Assembly (NCBI RefSeq): GCF_014489075.1
Contig: NZ_JACTGR010000001.1
Location: forward strand, 744,001 to 808,000
Origin: Sphingomonas sp. JC676
GTDB lineage: Bacteria > Pseudomonadota > Alphaproteobacteria > Sphingomonadales > Sphingomonadaceae
Reading direction: 5' to 3'
Length of the DNA stretch: 64,000 nucleotides
The notes below the pieces were generated by a model that did not search any database, was not told the DNA's origin, and worked only from the letters and a program-made list of their open reading frames with translations. Numbering within the stretch: the first letter of the stretch is position 1; every line of letters begins with the position of its first letter. Position numbers and translations under genes: made by a program. Of this stretch, positions 54,375-64,000 are shown piece after piece.

Positions 54375-54573
54375 CGGGCGGCCTGGAAGTGGCTCAAAAA
54401 CATCACCCTCATGGGTAGCCCAAAGTTCTTTTGGTCTCAACAAGCTGACAACGTTTACCCGGATTGACCCGCCTCCGGGCTCCATGCCACTGCAAAGCAA
54501 TAATATTGCTCGACGTGCAAAAATGCGCGCGGGCAAGCCCTGCGAAGAGTAGGGTCATATATGGAGGCACTGG
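54375..54573. promoter_or_regulatory. Shared control region between chvI and pckA
   Basis: 199 bp between divergent genes. It contains a palindrome AGCAAT-AAT-ATTGCT at 54496-54510, an A-rich stretch just after it, and on the pckA side GGAGG (54563-54567) six bases before the GTG start. The palindrome is a candidate operator; which regulator binds it is not shown. Confidence 0.5.
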
Positions 54574-56190
54574 GTGACTGACATGAAGCCGCGCCACGGC
54601 CTCGATGCGCAAGGCATCGGGACTGGGGCCACAATCCATTGGAACCTGATCACGGCACCGCTGGTCGAGCACGCCATTCGCCGCGGCGAAGGCAAGCTCG
54701 CCAAGGACGGCCCGCTCGTGGTCGCCACCGGCAAGCACACCGGCCGCAGCGCGCAGGACAAGTTCATCGTCCGCGACGCCGAGACCGAAAGCAATGTCTG
54801 GTGGGGCAAGACCAACAAGGGCATGAGCCCGGCGCATTTCGCCGCGCTCAAGGCCGATTTCCTCGCCGAGGTCGGCGCGCGTGACGAATTGTTCGTCCAG
54901 GACCTGTTCGGCGGCTCGCAGCCCGAGCACCGGGTAAAAGTCCGCGTGATCAACGAGCTCGCCTGGCACAACCTCTTCATCCGCACATTGCTGGTGCGGC
55001 CCGAGCGGAGCGAGCTCGCCGATTTCGTGCCCGAATACACGATCATCGACCTGCCGAGCTTCCGCGCCGATCCCGAGCGCCACGGCACGCGCACCGAGAC
55101 GGTGATCGCGGTCAACTTCACCGAGAAGCTGATCCTGATCGGCGGCACCGCCTATGCCGGCGAGATGAAGAAGAGCGTGTTCGGCCTGCTCAACTATCTG
55201 CTTCCCAGCGAGGGCATCATGCCGATGCACTGCTCGGCCAATATCGGCCCCAAGGGCGACACCGCCGTGTTCTTCGGTCTGTCCGGCACCGGCAAGACCA
55301 CACTCTCCGCCGATGCCAGCCGCACGCTGATCGGCGACGACGAGCATGGCTGGTCGGACACCGCGGTCTTCAACTTCGAAGGCGGCTGCTACGCCAAGAT
55401 GATCAACCTCTCGGCCGAGGCCGAGCCCGAGATCTTCGCCACCTCGAAGCGCTTCGGCACCGTGCTCGAGAATGTCGTGATGGACCCCGAGACCCGTGAG
55501 CTCGATTTCGACGACAATAGCCTGGCCGAGAATAGCCGCGGCTCGTACCCGATCGACTTCATCCCCAATGCCTCCGAGAAGAATATGGGGCCGGTGCCGC
55601 AGACCGTCATCTTCCTGACCGCGGACGCCTATGGCGTGCTCCCGCCGATCGCCAGGCTGACGCCAGAGCAGGCGATGTACCACTTCCTCTCGGGCTACAC
55701 GGCGCGCGTTGCCGGCACCGAGATCGGCGTGACCGAGCCCTCAGCGACTTTCTCGACCTGCTTCGGCGCGCCGTTCATGCCGCGTCATCCGTCGGTTTAT
55801 GGCAATCTCCTCAAGGAGCGGATCGCAAAGGGCGGGGTGACCTGCTGGCTGGTCAACACCGGCTGGACCGGTGGCAAGTACGGTGTCGGCAGGCGCATGC
55901 CGATCAAGGCGACCCGCGCTTTGCTCAACGCCGCGCTCGACGGCAGCCTGAATTCGGTCGCGTTTCGCAGGGATCCGAATTTCGGCTTCATGGTCCCGAC
56001 CAGCGCGCCCGGCGTGGACGCGGGCATCCTCGATCCACGCGAAACCTGGGCGAACAAGGCCGAATATGACGCCACCGCCGCCCGGCTCGTCGACCAGTTC
56101 GTCGATAATTTCGCGGAATTCGCGGATCACGTCGACGAAGGGGTGAGGCAAGCTGCACCCCATGCCCAAACGGCCCGAGCCGCCGCGTAA
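54574..56190 (+). CDS. pckA: Phosphoenolpyruvate carboxykinase (ATP)
   Basis: A 538-residue gluconeogenic enzyme converting oxaloacetate and ATP to PEP. Motifs are [16 protein letters not shown] (about residues 49-64), the kinase-1a P-loop [13 protein letters not shown] (about 236-248), LIGDDEHGW with metal ligands, and [11 protein letters not shown]. The start is GTG at 54574, six bases after GGAGG; an ATG nine bases later is less well placed. The C-terminus, rich in Ala, is normal for the group. It is divergent from chvI. Confidence 0.97.
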   Translation: MTDMKPRHGLDAQGIGTGATIHWNLITAPLVEHAIRRGEGKLAKDGPLVVATGKHTGRSAQDKFIVRDAETESNVWWGKTNKGMSPAHFAALKADFLAEVGARDELFVQDLFGGSQPEHRVKVRVINELAWHNLFIRTLLVRPERSELADFVPEYTIIDLPSFRADPERHGTRTETVIAVNFTEKLILIGGTAYAGEMKKSVFGLLNYLLPSEGIMPMHCSANIGPKGDTAVFFGLSGTGKTTLSADASRTLIGDDEHGWSDTAVFNFEGGCYAKMINLSAEAEPEIFATSKRFGTVLENVVMDPETRELDFDDNSLAENSRGSYPIDFIPNASEKNMGPVPQTVIFLTADAYGVLPPIARLTPEQAMYHFLSGYTARVAGTEIGVTEPSATFSTCFGAPFMPRHPSVYGNLLKERIAKGGVTCWLVNTGWTGGKYGVGRRMPIKATRALLNAALDGSLNSVAFRRDPNFGFMVPTSAPGVDAGILDPRETWANKAEYDATAARLVDQFVDNFAEFADHVDEGVRQAAPHAQTARAAA

Positions 56191-56233
56191 TCTGCCCGGT
56201 CCTCGATCGGGCGCCCCAATGGAGCCCGATCGA

Positions 56234-56686
56234 ATGACCGACTACGAACCCCGATTATTTGCCACCGACGCCGAGATCGTCCGTCTCGGCGAAGGGCTGC
56301 TCGCCTGCGCGCTCGTCCGTGAGGACTGGACGCATGAGGCGCACCTTGCCGCCTGCCTCTATCTGCTGACGCGCCGGCCAGACGTGGATGTGGATGCCGA
56401 GATCGCCGGGCTCATCTCGCGCTTCAACGAGAGCGTCGGCGGGGTGAATGACGACAGCCAAGGCTATCACGACACGATCACCCGCGCCTATGTCGAGGGG
56501 GTGCGGCTGTTCCTGGCAGAAACGGACGAGAAGGGCTTGTGCGAGCGGGTGAACGCGCTGCTGCTGGCGCCGATGGGCCGGCGCGACTGGCCCCTGCGCT
56601 TCTACAGCCGCGAGCTGCTCTTTTCGGTGCCCGCGCGGCGCGCTTTCGTGGCGCCGGACCTCGCCCCGCTTCCCGGCTCGTGCTAG
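56234..56686 (+). CDS. Conserved hypothetical protein with a THEAHL motif
   Basis: A 150-residue, mostly helical soluble protein. A His/Glu cluster (DWTHEAHLAACLYLL, about residues 33-47) and later GYHDTITRAYVEGV (about 77-90) suggest a metal- or substrate-binding four-helix arrangement, but I recognise no characterised family. The ATG at 56234 follows GGAG nine bases upstream; longer readings run into the pckA end. Confidence 0.65.
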   Translation: MTDYEPRLFATDAEIVRLGEGLLACALVREDWTHEAHLAACLYLLTRRPDVDVDAEIAGLISRFNESVGGVNDDSQGYHDTITRAYVEGVRLFLAETDEKGLCERVNALLLAPMGRRDWPLRFYSRELLFSVPARRAFVAPDLAPLPGSC

Positions 56687-56724
56687 CCTTTGGGCCTAAC
56701 GACCAGCGTGAAAGGTATCGTACG

Positions 56725-57096
56725 ATGAGCATGCTCGATGGGATCCTGGGTCAAGTCACTCAGAACGTGGACATCGCCAATCTCGCCGCGAAGCTGGGCC
56801 TTTCGCCCGAGCACACCGAATCGGCAGTGCAGGCGCTCGCGCAGGCGCATCCGCTCGACAGCGATACTGCCGAAACCGCTGCGGCCCAGACCGGACTGCC
56901 GCTGGAAAAGCTCCAGGAGATGATCACGCATATCGGCGGCGAAGGCGCGCTCGGCCAGTTCGCCTCGCTCCTCCAGGGCCAGGGCGGCATCCTGGGCAAG
57001 GTGACCGGCATGCTCGACAAGGATGGCGACGGCAATCCGATCAACGACATCGCCGGCATGGCATCGGGGCTGTTCGGCGGGAAGCAGAGCGCCTGA
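56725..57096 (+). CDS. Small conserved protein with a calcium-binding-like loop
   Basis: A 123-residue protein. Its amphipathic helices (IANLAAKLGLSPEHTESAVQAL and a similar second unit, DTAETAAAQTGLPLEKLQEMI) look like two related repeats. They are followed by a Gly-rich stretch and DKDGDGNPIND (about residues 97-107), which resembles an EF-hand or dockerin loop. The overall pattern is similar to YidB/DUF937-type proteins. Function unknown. AAAGG lies nine bases before the ATG. A repeat element separates it from the convergent gene. Confidence 0.72.
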   Translation: MSMLDGILGQVTQNVDIANLAAKLGLSPEHTESAVQALAQAHPLDSDTAETAAAQTGLPLEKLQEMITHIGGEGALGQFASLLQGQGGILGKVTGMLDKDGDGNPINDIAGMASGLFGGKQSA

Positions 57097-57113
57097 GTCG
57101 GCGGACTCCTTCC

Positions 57114-57194
57114 GTCATCCTGGCGGAAGCCGGGATCCAGAGCCAAACAGCGCATCGATTGTGACCTTGGACCCCGGCTTTCGCCGGGGTGGCG
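57114..57194. repeat. Imperfect 81-bp inverted repeat, GTCATCC..GCCGGGATCCAG type
   Basis: The left half (GTCATCCTGGCGGAAGCCGG, continuing GATCCAGAGCC) and the right half (GGACCCCGGC, continuing TTTCGCCGGGGTGGC) are near-complements around a centre close to 57154. It lies between convergent genes, where it probably ends transcription from both sides. It is related to the elements at 46711 and 61678. Confidence 0.8.
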
Positions 57195-57199
57195 AGGGA

Positions 57200-57523
57200 T
57201 TACCCCTGCAGCGGCAGGCTGTTCTCTACCACCTCGTGATGCTCGACGTTCAGCGGGCGATCGAGGAGGTAGTGATCGTCCTCGGGATAGTAGCGGGCGA
57301 GCGTGATATCCTCGCCCGCGAAGGCCTTTATGTCGGCGAGGTCGCGCCACCAGCTGAGCGTCGTCACCTCGCTGGTGCCGTCGCCCAGGTCGCGAAACAG
57401 CATCTGGAAGCCCAGATTGCCGGGCGTCGAGGTATAGTCGGTGCCGCCGGTGTCGCGGATATACGCGGCATAGGCGTCGCGCTCTGCGGTGCGGATCAAT
57501 CCCTTCCAGCGTCGCAGGATCAT
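57200..57523 (-). CDS. ABM-like (dimeric alpha-beta barrel) small protein
   Basis: A 107-residue protein with the ferredoxin-like pattern of antibiotic-biosynthesis-monooxygenase-type proteins: an N-terminal RTAERDAYAAYIRDTGG helix, strands GNLGFQMLFRDLGDGTSEVTTLSWW, and a helix DLADIKAFAGEDITLARYY. It ends with a strand containing paired His (VEHHEVV). Substrate unknown. The ATG overlaps the stop of the upstream DUF885 peptidase (ATGA), so the pair is coupled. Confidence 0.75.
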   Translation of the reverse strand: MILRRWKGLIRTAERDAYAAYIRDTGGTDYTSTPGNLGFQMLFRDLGDGTSEVTTLSWWRDLADIKAFAGEDITLARYYPEDDHYLLDRPLNVEHHEVVENSLPLQG

Positions 57524-59334
57524 GCCTTCCTCTCCGCGATATAGCGGTCGACGATATGGCCGAGCACGGTCATCGGCACATTGCCGCCCAGCACCACTGC
57601 GTCGTTGAACGCCTTGAAGTCGTAGCGGTTGCCGAGCGCCGCCTGTGCCCTGGCACGCAGGCGATTGATCTCGCTATGGCCGACCTTGTAGCCGCACGCC
57701 TGGCCCGGCCACGAGCAATAGCGGTCGACTTCGCCCGAAACTTCCTCGACCGAGGAGCCGTTGGCCTGGACGAACCAGTCGATTGCCTGTTGCCGCGTCC
57801 AGCGCTTGGCGTGGAGGCCGGTATCGACCACCAGCCGGCAGGCGCGGAAGCCCAGCGACTGGAGATAGCCGAGCTTCTCCGCTGGGTTCTGGGCATAGAC
57901 GCCGAGCTCGTCGGCGAGCTGCTCGGCATAGAGCGCCCAGCCTTCCGAATAGGCGTTGAACGCCAGGATCGAGCGAATCAGCGGCATCCGGTTGGCATAT
58001 TCACCCTGCCAGACATGGCCCGGGATCGATTCGTGATAAGCGAGATCGGGCAGGCTGAAGCGCGTGTGCAGGCTGGTCGTGCGCAGGTTGATCCAGAATT
58101 TGCCGGGGACAGTCCCGTCGATCGACCCGGCCCCGCCATAGGCGCCGGGCGCGCCGGGCTCCTCCTCGGGGGGCAGGCGCTTCACTTCGACATTGCCCTT
58201 CACCAGCGTGTTGAACGCCTGGGGCATGCGGCTGCGGATGTCGGTGATGCGCTCGTTGAGGAACTTCATGATCTCGGCGCGGCCGGGATCGCCCTCGGGG
58301 AAGGCGAAGCGCTTGTCCTTGGCCAGCGCCTCCATCCGTGCGCCGACCGAGCCCTGCGAATAGCCTTCCTTCTTGAGGATGGCGTCCATCTCGGACTGGA
58401 TCTTCGCGAGCTGGTCGAGACCCATCTGATGGACCTCTTGCGGAGTCATCGTCGTGGTGGTGCCCGCCCGAAGCGCCCAGGCATAATAGGCGTCGCCGTC
58501 GTTGAACTTCCAGACCCCCGCCTCGGGCCTGGCGCGAGCGCGGTGGCGCTCCAGCTCGGCGATCTGCCTGTCGAGCGCGGGACCGACCTTGTCCTTGGCG
58601 AGCATCCAGGCGCGCTCGCCGAAATCGCCGTCCATGCCCGGGGTGCGATTGGCGACCGACGTCACCAGCCCCCAGCCCGCGGGATTGCCGCCGCGCGCGA
58701 GCTTGATCTGCTTCAGGCACTTGTCGAGCAGGAAATCGGGAGCGATCACCCCCTTGGCCGCGGCAAGTTTGAGCCGCTCGGTCTCGCCGTCCAACTGTTC
58801 GGCATAGGATTCGAGGCGATCGAGATAGGCCTCGCCATCCTCCGGCGTCGCGATCTGATGATCGCTGTCGAGCATACGGGGGACGTCGAGGAACGCGCCG
58901 ACATTCTGGACAACGGCATAGGGCGAGTTGCGCCAGCCGCCCACGGCGACATCGCCATAGCCGAAGGCGAAGCCGTCCAGCGAATTGGTGAAGCAGGCCT
59001 GGATAACGTCGATATGGGTGCGCATCGTGGGGCTGAGCGATGTCACGTCCAGCTTGGCGATATCGGCCAGCGCCTGGCGGAGATGCTGGGCGATCTTGCG
59101 CTGGCCCTTGATCGATCGATCGGCGAGCTGGTGCTTGAGCTGCGCGCGCTTGTCCTTGTCGATGCCGAGCGTCGTCGCGGTCTCGGGATAGTCGGCGAGG
59201 AAGGTCTCGGCAACGCGGCCGATCAGCGCCTCGGCGGCGGCATCGGCGGTGCCGGAGAGGGCGCGGGCGGGGAGGGCGGTGAGCGCGAGCGTGGCGCCTG
59301 CGCCGAGCAGGATTTGGCGGCGATCGGTACGCAT
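57520..59334 (-). CDS. DUF885-family putative metallopeptidase with a Tat-like signal
   Basis: A 604-residue exported protein. The N-terminus MRTDRRQILLGAGATLALTA has a twin Arg followed by a hydrophobic stretch, suggesting Tat export. The zinc-site motif HESIPGH lies at about residues 434-440 with downstream YSEGWALYAEQLADELG providing a glutamate, as in DUF885 peptidases. The ATG ending at 59334 follows GAGGAAG. It is coupled to the ABM-like gene. The peptidase role is known for some family members; the substrate here is unknown. Confidence 0.9.
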   Translation of the reverse strand: MRTDRRQILLGAGATLALTALPARALSGTADAAAEALIGRVAETFLADYPETATTLGIDKDKRAQLKHQLADRSIKGQRKIAQHLRQALADIAKLDVTSLSPTMRTHIDVIQACFTNSLDGFAFGYGDVAVGGWRNSPYAVVQNVGAFLDVPRMLDSDHQIATPEDGEAYLDRLESYAEQLDGETERLKLAAAKGVIAPDFLLDKCLKQIKLARGGNPAGWGLVTSVANRTPGMDGDFGERAWMLAKDKVGPALDRQIAELERHRARARPEAGVWKFNDGDAYYAWALRAGTTTTMTPQEVHQMGLDQLAKIQSEMDAILKKEGYSQGSVGARMEALAKDKRFAFPEGDPGRAEIMKFLNERITDIRSRMPQAFNTLVKGNVEVKRLPPEEEPGAPGAYGGAGSIDGTVPGKFWINLRTTSLHTRFSLPDLAYHESIPGHVWQGEYANRMPLIRSILAFNAYSEGWALYAEQLADELGVYAQNPAEKLGYLQSLGFRACRLVVDTGLHAKRWTRQQAIDWFVQANGSSVEEVSGEVDRYCSWPGQACGYKVGHSEINRLRARAQAALGNRYDFKAFNDAVVLGGNVPMTVLGHIVDRYIAERKA

Positions 59335-59369
59335 GGGGACTTCCTCGGGAGACTCTGGCTTGGACAGGT

Positions 59370-59813
59370 TCAGGCGGGTTCGACGTCGAGCGACAGGCCG
59401 CGCGCGCCTATAATGCGCACCTTCGCGCCGGCCGGCGTATCCGGGCCATGCGCGAGCCATTCGCCGTCGCCGACGCGGACGCGCCCCTGACCCGCCTCGA
59501 TCGGCTCGACCACGGTGACGACTTCGCCGACCAACCGCGCGACGCGATCGTTGAGCAGCGGGTCCGAGCTCGGCACGGGATTGTTGATGTACCAGTTGCG
59601 GCCCACCGCCACCGCCGCCGCCGATGCGACGACGAACACCATCACCTGAAAGGTGAGGGCGAAATCGGGGATGATCAGCGTCACTACGCCGGTGATTGCC
59701 GCGCCCGCCGCCACGAAGACCAGGAAGATGCCCGGCACCATCAGCTCGACCAATGCGAGCACCGCGGCGAGGATCAGCCAGGACAGCCCCGGCATGGCGA
59801 GGAGCGCGTGCAT
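59370..59813 (-). CDS. NfeD-like membrane protein
   Basis: A 147-residue protein with three membrane helices (about residues 8-27, 30-49 and 52-75) and a C-terminal OB-fold domain (about 88-147; GEVVTVVEPIEAGQGRVRVGDGEW). It is the short NfeD form without the serine-protease domain. The stop of the SPFH gene lies one base before its start, and that gene's AGGAGGG end provides its ribosome-binding site. NfeD and SPFH/stomatin pairs act in membrane microdomain organisation or quality control. Confidence 0.92.
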   Translation of the reverse strand: MHALLAMPGLSWLILAAVLALVELMVPGIFLVFVAAGAAITGVVTLIIPDFALTFQVMVFVVASAAAVAVGRNWYINNPVPSSDPLLNDRVARLVGEVVTVVEPIEAGQGRVRVGDGEWLAHGPDTPAGAKVRIIGARGLSLDVEPA

Positions 59814-59814
59814 A

Positions 59815-60810
59815 TTATCCCTCCTGCTGCGGTGTGAAGGGCGAAGGCCGCGGGCGCGGCGGCGTGGGCGGCTTGGGCGCGCCGCCGCCGCTATTGCCAC
59901 CCCCGATCGCTTCCCTGGCGAGCTCGCCGATGCCGCCCAAGGTGCCCATCAGCTGGGTCGCCTCGACCGGGAACAGGATCGTCTTGGCATTGGGCGAGGT
60001 GGCGAACTTGCCGATCGCCTCGACATATTTCTGGGCGATGAAATAGTTGATCGCCTGGGTGCTGCCCTGTTCGATCGCCTCGGACACCGCCTTGGTCGCG
60101 GTGGCTTCGGCCTCGGCGGAGCGTTCGCGCGCCTCGGCGTCGCGGAAGGCGGCTTCGCGGCGGCCCTCGGCCTCGAGGATCTGCGACTGTTTCTGGCCCT
60201 CGGCGCGCAGGATTTCGGAGGCGCGCATGCCCTCGGCCTCGAGGATGTTGGCGCGCTTCTCGCGCTCGGCCTTCATCTGGCGGCCCATCGCGTTGACGAT
60301 ATCGGCGGGCGGGCGGATGTCCTTGATCTCGACGCGGGTGATCTTGACGCCCCAGGGAGTAGTCGCGTGATCGACGACGTTGAGCAGCCGCGCGTTGATC
60401 TCGTCGCGCTTCGACAGCGTCTCGTCCAGGTCCATCGATCCCATCACCGTGCGCAAATTGGTCGTGGTGAGCTGGAGCAGTGCCAAATACAGGTCCGAGA
60501 CTTCATAGGCGGCCTTGGCGGCATCGAGGACCTGGAAGAACACCACGCCGTCGGTGGAGATCATCGCATTGTCCTTGGTGATGATCTCCTGCCCTGGAAT
60601 GTCGATCACCTGCTCCATCATGTTCACCTTGCGGCCGACACGGTAAAAGAAGGCTGGGTAGAAATTGAGGCCTGGCGAGGCCACGGCGGTGAAGCGGCCG
60701 AAATATTCGATGGTGTATTGATAGCCCTGCGTCACGATCTTCACGCTGGAAAATAGGTAGAGCAGCACGACGGCCACCAGGACGATCAGAAAGATATTCA
60801 GCACTTCCAT
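59815..60810 (-). CDS. SPFH/Band 7 (stomatin, QmcA-like) membrane protein
   Basis: A 331-residue protein with an N-terminal membrane helix (about residues 3-21) and an SPFH domain (about 23-190) containing VKIVTQGYQYTIEYFGRF and TPWGVKITRVEIKDIRPP. A long Glu/Ala-rich coiled coil (about 190-250, repeats of ILEAEG and ILRAEG) and a Gly/Pro-rich tail follow. It forms oligomers at the inner membrane, likely with the NfeD encoded directly downstream. It diverges from the CitE-like gene with only 50 bp between. Confidence 0.94.
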   Translation of the reverse strand: MEVLNIFLIVLVAVVLLYLFSSVKIVTQGYQYTIEYFGRFTAVASPGLNFYPAFFYRVGRKVNMMEQVIDIPGQEIITKDNAMISTDGVVFFQVLDAAKAAYEVSDLYLALLQLTTTNLRTVMGSMDLDETLSKRDEINARLLNVVDHATTPWGVKITRVEIKDIRPPADIVNAMGRQMKAEREKRANILEAEGMRASEILRAEGQKQSQILEAEGRREAAFRDAEARERSAEAEATATKAVSEAIEQGSTQAINYFIAQKYVEAIGKFATSPNAKTILFPVEATQLMGTLGGIGELAREAIGGGNSGGGAPKPPTPPRPRPSPFTPQQEG

Positions 60811-60860
60811 TCCCCCGACTCCACTCGCAATTGACACCCTTGCTAGCATAGAGAGGGCCC

Positions 60861-61676
60861 ATGACCACAGCCCGCTTGGCGCCCCGGACGGCGCTGTTCC
60901 TCCCCGCTTCCAACCCCCGCGCGATCGAGAAGGCGCGCGGGCTGGATGCCGATATGATCATCCTAGACCTGGAGGATGCCGTGAAGCCCGACGTCAAGGA
61001 TGCGGCGCGCGCGGCGGCGGTGATCGCGGCGGGCGAGGGGTTCGGGGACCGGTTCTGCGTGATCCGGGTGAACGGGATCGATGCGGCGGAGCACGGCGCC
61101 GATGTGGCGGCGGTCGCCGGCTCGGCCAGCGACTTCGTCGTGCTGCCCAAGGTCGAGCGCGCGGAGGACGCGGCGAGGGTGACGAAGGCCTGCGGTAAGC
61201 CGCTGCTGGCGATGATCGAGACGGCGCAGGGCGTGCTCGCCGCGTCAGACATTGCGGCGGTGCCGGGTGTCAGCGGGCTGATCGCCGGGGTCAATGATCT
61301 GCGCGTGTCGCTGGGGATACCGGCGGGCGCAGGGCGCGAGGGGCTGTCGCTGTCGCTCCAGACGGTCGTGCTGGCGGCGCGGGCGAGCGAGGTCTGGGCG
61401 CTGGACGGCGTGTTCAACGCGCTCGACGATGCCGAGGGGCTGGCAGCGGAATGCCGGCATGGACGCGCACTGGGGTTCGACGGCAAGTCGCTGATCCACC
61501 CCGGGCAGATCGCGGTGGCCGCGCGCGCCTTCGGACCGAGCGAGGCGGAACTGGCCGATGCCCGCGCGCTGATCGCGGCGGCAAGCGGTGGCGCTGAGCG
61601 CTTTCGCGACCGGATGATCGAGACGATGCATGTCGAGCAGGCGCGAGCGCTGATTGCGCGCTCTACGCAGGGTTAG
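60861..61676 (+). CDS. HpcH/HpaI-type CoA ester lyase (CitE-like)
   Basis: A 271-residue TIM-barrel lyase. It begins RTALFLPASNPRAIEKA. The conserved ADMIILDLEDAVKP (metal ligand region, about residues 30-43), FVVLPKVERAED, LLAMIETAQGVL and GFDGKSLIHPGQI segments mark the citrate lyase beta-like family. Members cleave citramalyl-, malyl- or beta-methylmalyl-CoA; which one cannot be said, and no citD/citF subunits are present. A MITE-like repeat begins right after the stop. Confidence 0.92.
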   Translation: MTTARLAPRTALFLPASNPRAIEKARGLDADMIILDLEDAVKPDVKDAARAAAVIAAGEGFGDRFCVIRVNGIDAAEHGADVAAVAGSASDFVVLPKVERAEDAARVTKACGKPLLAMIETAQGVLAASDIAAVPGVSGLIAGVNDLRVSLGIPAGAGREGLSLSLQTVVLAARASEVWALDGVFNALDDAEGLAAECRHGRALGFDGKSLIHPGQIAVAARAFGPSEAELADARALIAAASGGAERFRDRMIETMHVEQARALIARSTQG

Positions 61677-61677
61677 G

Positions 61678-61866
61678 GCGGATCGACATTTGAGATTTTG
61701 TTCGTTCGGCTTGCCCACGCAGCTTTGTCACCCCGGACGTGTTCCGCGGACCACCGGGAGGCCAATGATGGGCAAGGGGCTCTTGCTCAGCGGATGAGGA
61801 TCAGTGGACTCGGGAACAAGTCCGGGGTGACGAGGAAAATGCAATTCTCTTCAAATGTCGATCTGC
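61678..61866. mobile_element. MITE-like palindromic element, 189 bp
   Basis: Terminal inverted repeats of 15 bp with one mismatch (GCGGATCGACATTTG at 61678-61692; complement of GCAGATCGACATTTG at 61852-61866) enclose an inner exact 11-bp pair, TCACCCCGGAC (61729-61739) and GTCCGGGGTGA (61820-61830). The element has no coding capacity. It starts two bases after the CitE-like stop, and its inner part matches the GTCACCCCGG repeat family. No target-site duplication is evident by eye. Confidence 0.68.
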
Positions 61867-61919
61867 TTTAGCGCGCGAAATGTGATGCGGGCGCAACGTG
61901 CGGTCCGCCGTCGCGCTAT

Positions 61920-62324
61920 ATGAATCCCATGTCTGACTTGCGTACCCTGGACGAGCAATTGCTGGCGGCGATCGCCGAGCTCGAGGTTATGACTGCCCAG
62001 CCGGCGTGCGACCTGAAACTGCTATCGAACCTGCGCTACCGGATCGCGCGCGCCATCGTCTCGCGACGCAAGCTCGTTGATGCGCTGCTGCTCGACGTCA
62101 TCGCGCAGGGCGGCGAGAAGGCCGAGATCGCCCGGGCCGAGCGCGAGCGGAGCATGGTGGTGCGCGCGCATTACACCGCGCATGTCGGTGCCTGGGCGCC
62201 GGCGGCGGTGGAGCGCGACTGGCAGGGCTATTGCGAGGCATGCGTCGGGCTGCGCAAAGCGGTACGCGCTAAGGTCGCCGCCCAGAAACCGATCCTCTAT
62301 CCCTGGCTCGCGCTGGCCCCCTAG
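61920..62324 (+). CDS. Conserved hypothetical protein, helical
   Basis: A 134-residue (131 from the second ATG at 61929) soluble, mostly helical protein. Long amphipathic helices (LDEQLLAAIAELEVMTAQP; LLSNLRYRIARAIVSRRKLVDALLLDVI) resemble a small helical bundle; two Cys and several Trp occur in the C-terminal half (WQGYCEACVGLRKAV). No family recognised. guaB starts 63 bp downstream on the same strand. Confidence 0.65.
   Translation: MNPMSDLRTLDEQLLAAIAELEVMTAQPACDLKLLSNLRYRIARAIVSRRKLVDALLLDVIAQGGEKAEIARAERERSMVVRAHYTAHVGAWAPAAVERDWQGYCEACVGLRKAVRAKVAAQKPILYPWLALAP

Positions 62325-64000
<1,676 letters not shown>

Overview
The window is a GC-rich, densely packed bacterial chromosome segment that fits an alphaproteobacterium of the Sphingomonadaceae, most likely a Sphingomonas-type organism. 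This is inferred from gene content: the chvI-chvG-hprK-rapZ-EIIA-ptsH cluster with pckA divergent from it, a large TonB-dependent receptor, an alphaproteobacterial EF-G paralogue, a DUF885 peptidase, and several families of GC-rich intergenic palindromes. No rRNA, tRNA, CRISPR array, integrase, transposase or prophage gene was found. Nearly everything is housekeeping chromosome; the repeats are the only mobile-looking component.

Layout. 1-3345: the start of a MarR regulator (truncated by the window edge), secG, pyrG and a cyclophilin, closed by a strong terminator. 3462-6823: a small heat-shock protein with its own terminator, a sigma32-like promoter and a ROSE-type RNA thermometer, then a TonB-dependent receptor. 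7155-10171: an overlapping operon lolC-lolD-GNAT-glutathione peroxidase. 10255-14957: a translationally coupled pair (zinc-ribbon protein and MraZ-like protein) divergent from dnaE. 15019-24915: an acyl-CoA synthetase, an M1 aminopeptidase, a tandem AAA+ ATPase, a secreted SGNH esterase and an EF-G-like GTPase. 25089-29682: a PA0069-type radical SAM protein, a VOC protein, moaB, a lytic transglycosylase and a uracil-DNA-glycosylase-like protein. 29811-37326: ETF-QO, a secreted TPR protein, ispE, an enoyl-CoA-hydratase-like protein, an N-formylglutamate amidohydrolase-like protein and ilvD. 37335-40441: a REP-like pair, a lipoprotein, nnr and an RlmD-type methyltransferase. 40449-44989: a small membrane protein with truA and fmt on one strand, and recR, def and rmuC on the other. 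45070-49167: a TPR protein, a DUF2189 membrane protein, an orphan BchE-like radical SAM protein and a META-domain lipoprotein. 49224-56190: a TrmH-type methyltransferase, the PTS/HprK/RapZ/ChvGI cluster and pckA. 56234-64000: small conserved proteins, an ABM-like protein, a DUF885 peptidase, an NfeD/SPFH pair, a CitE-like lyase, guaB and the end of an unidentified gene.

How the genes work together. Central supply runs through CTP (pyrG), GMP (guaB), branched-chain amino acids (ilvD), isoprenoids (ispE), translation start and peptide maturation (fmt, def), tRNA/rRNA modification, and gluconeogenesis (pckA). Envelope work is done by SecG, LolCD, the lytic transglycosylase, the TonB receptor and NfeD/SPFH. 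The PTS-type phosphorelay and ChvGI sit next to pckA, which suggests coupling of carbon and energy state to envelope stress and gluconeogenesis.

Most unusual points: the HPr kinase has lost the glycines and lysine of its Walker A loop; the small heat-shock gene carries a readable ROSE hairpin under a sigma32-like promoter; an MraZ-like protein lies next to dnaE with an uncharacterised zinc-ribbon partner; a BchE-like enzyme stands alone with no photosynthesis genes beside it; and two repeat palindromes have reached translation starts, supplying the start codon of a TPR protein and abutting the Shine-Dalgarno region of a lipoprotein gene.
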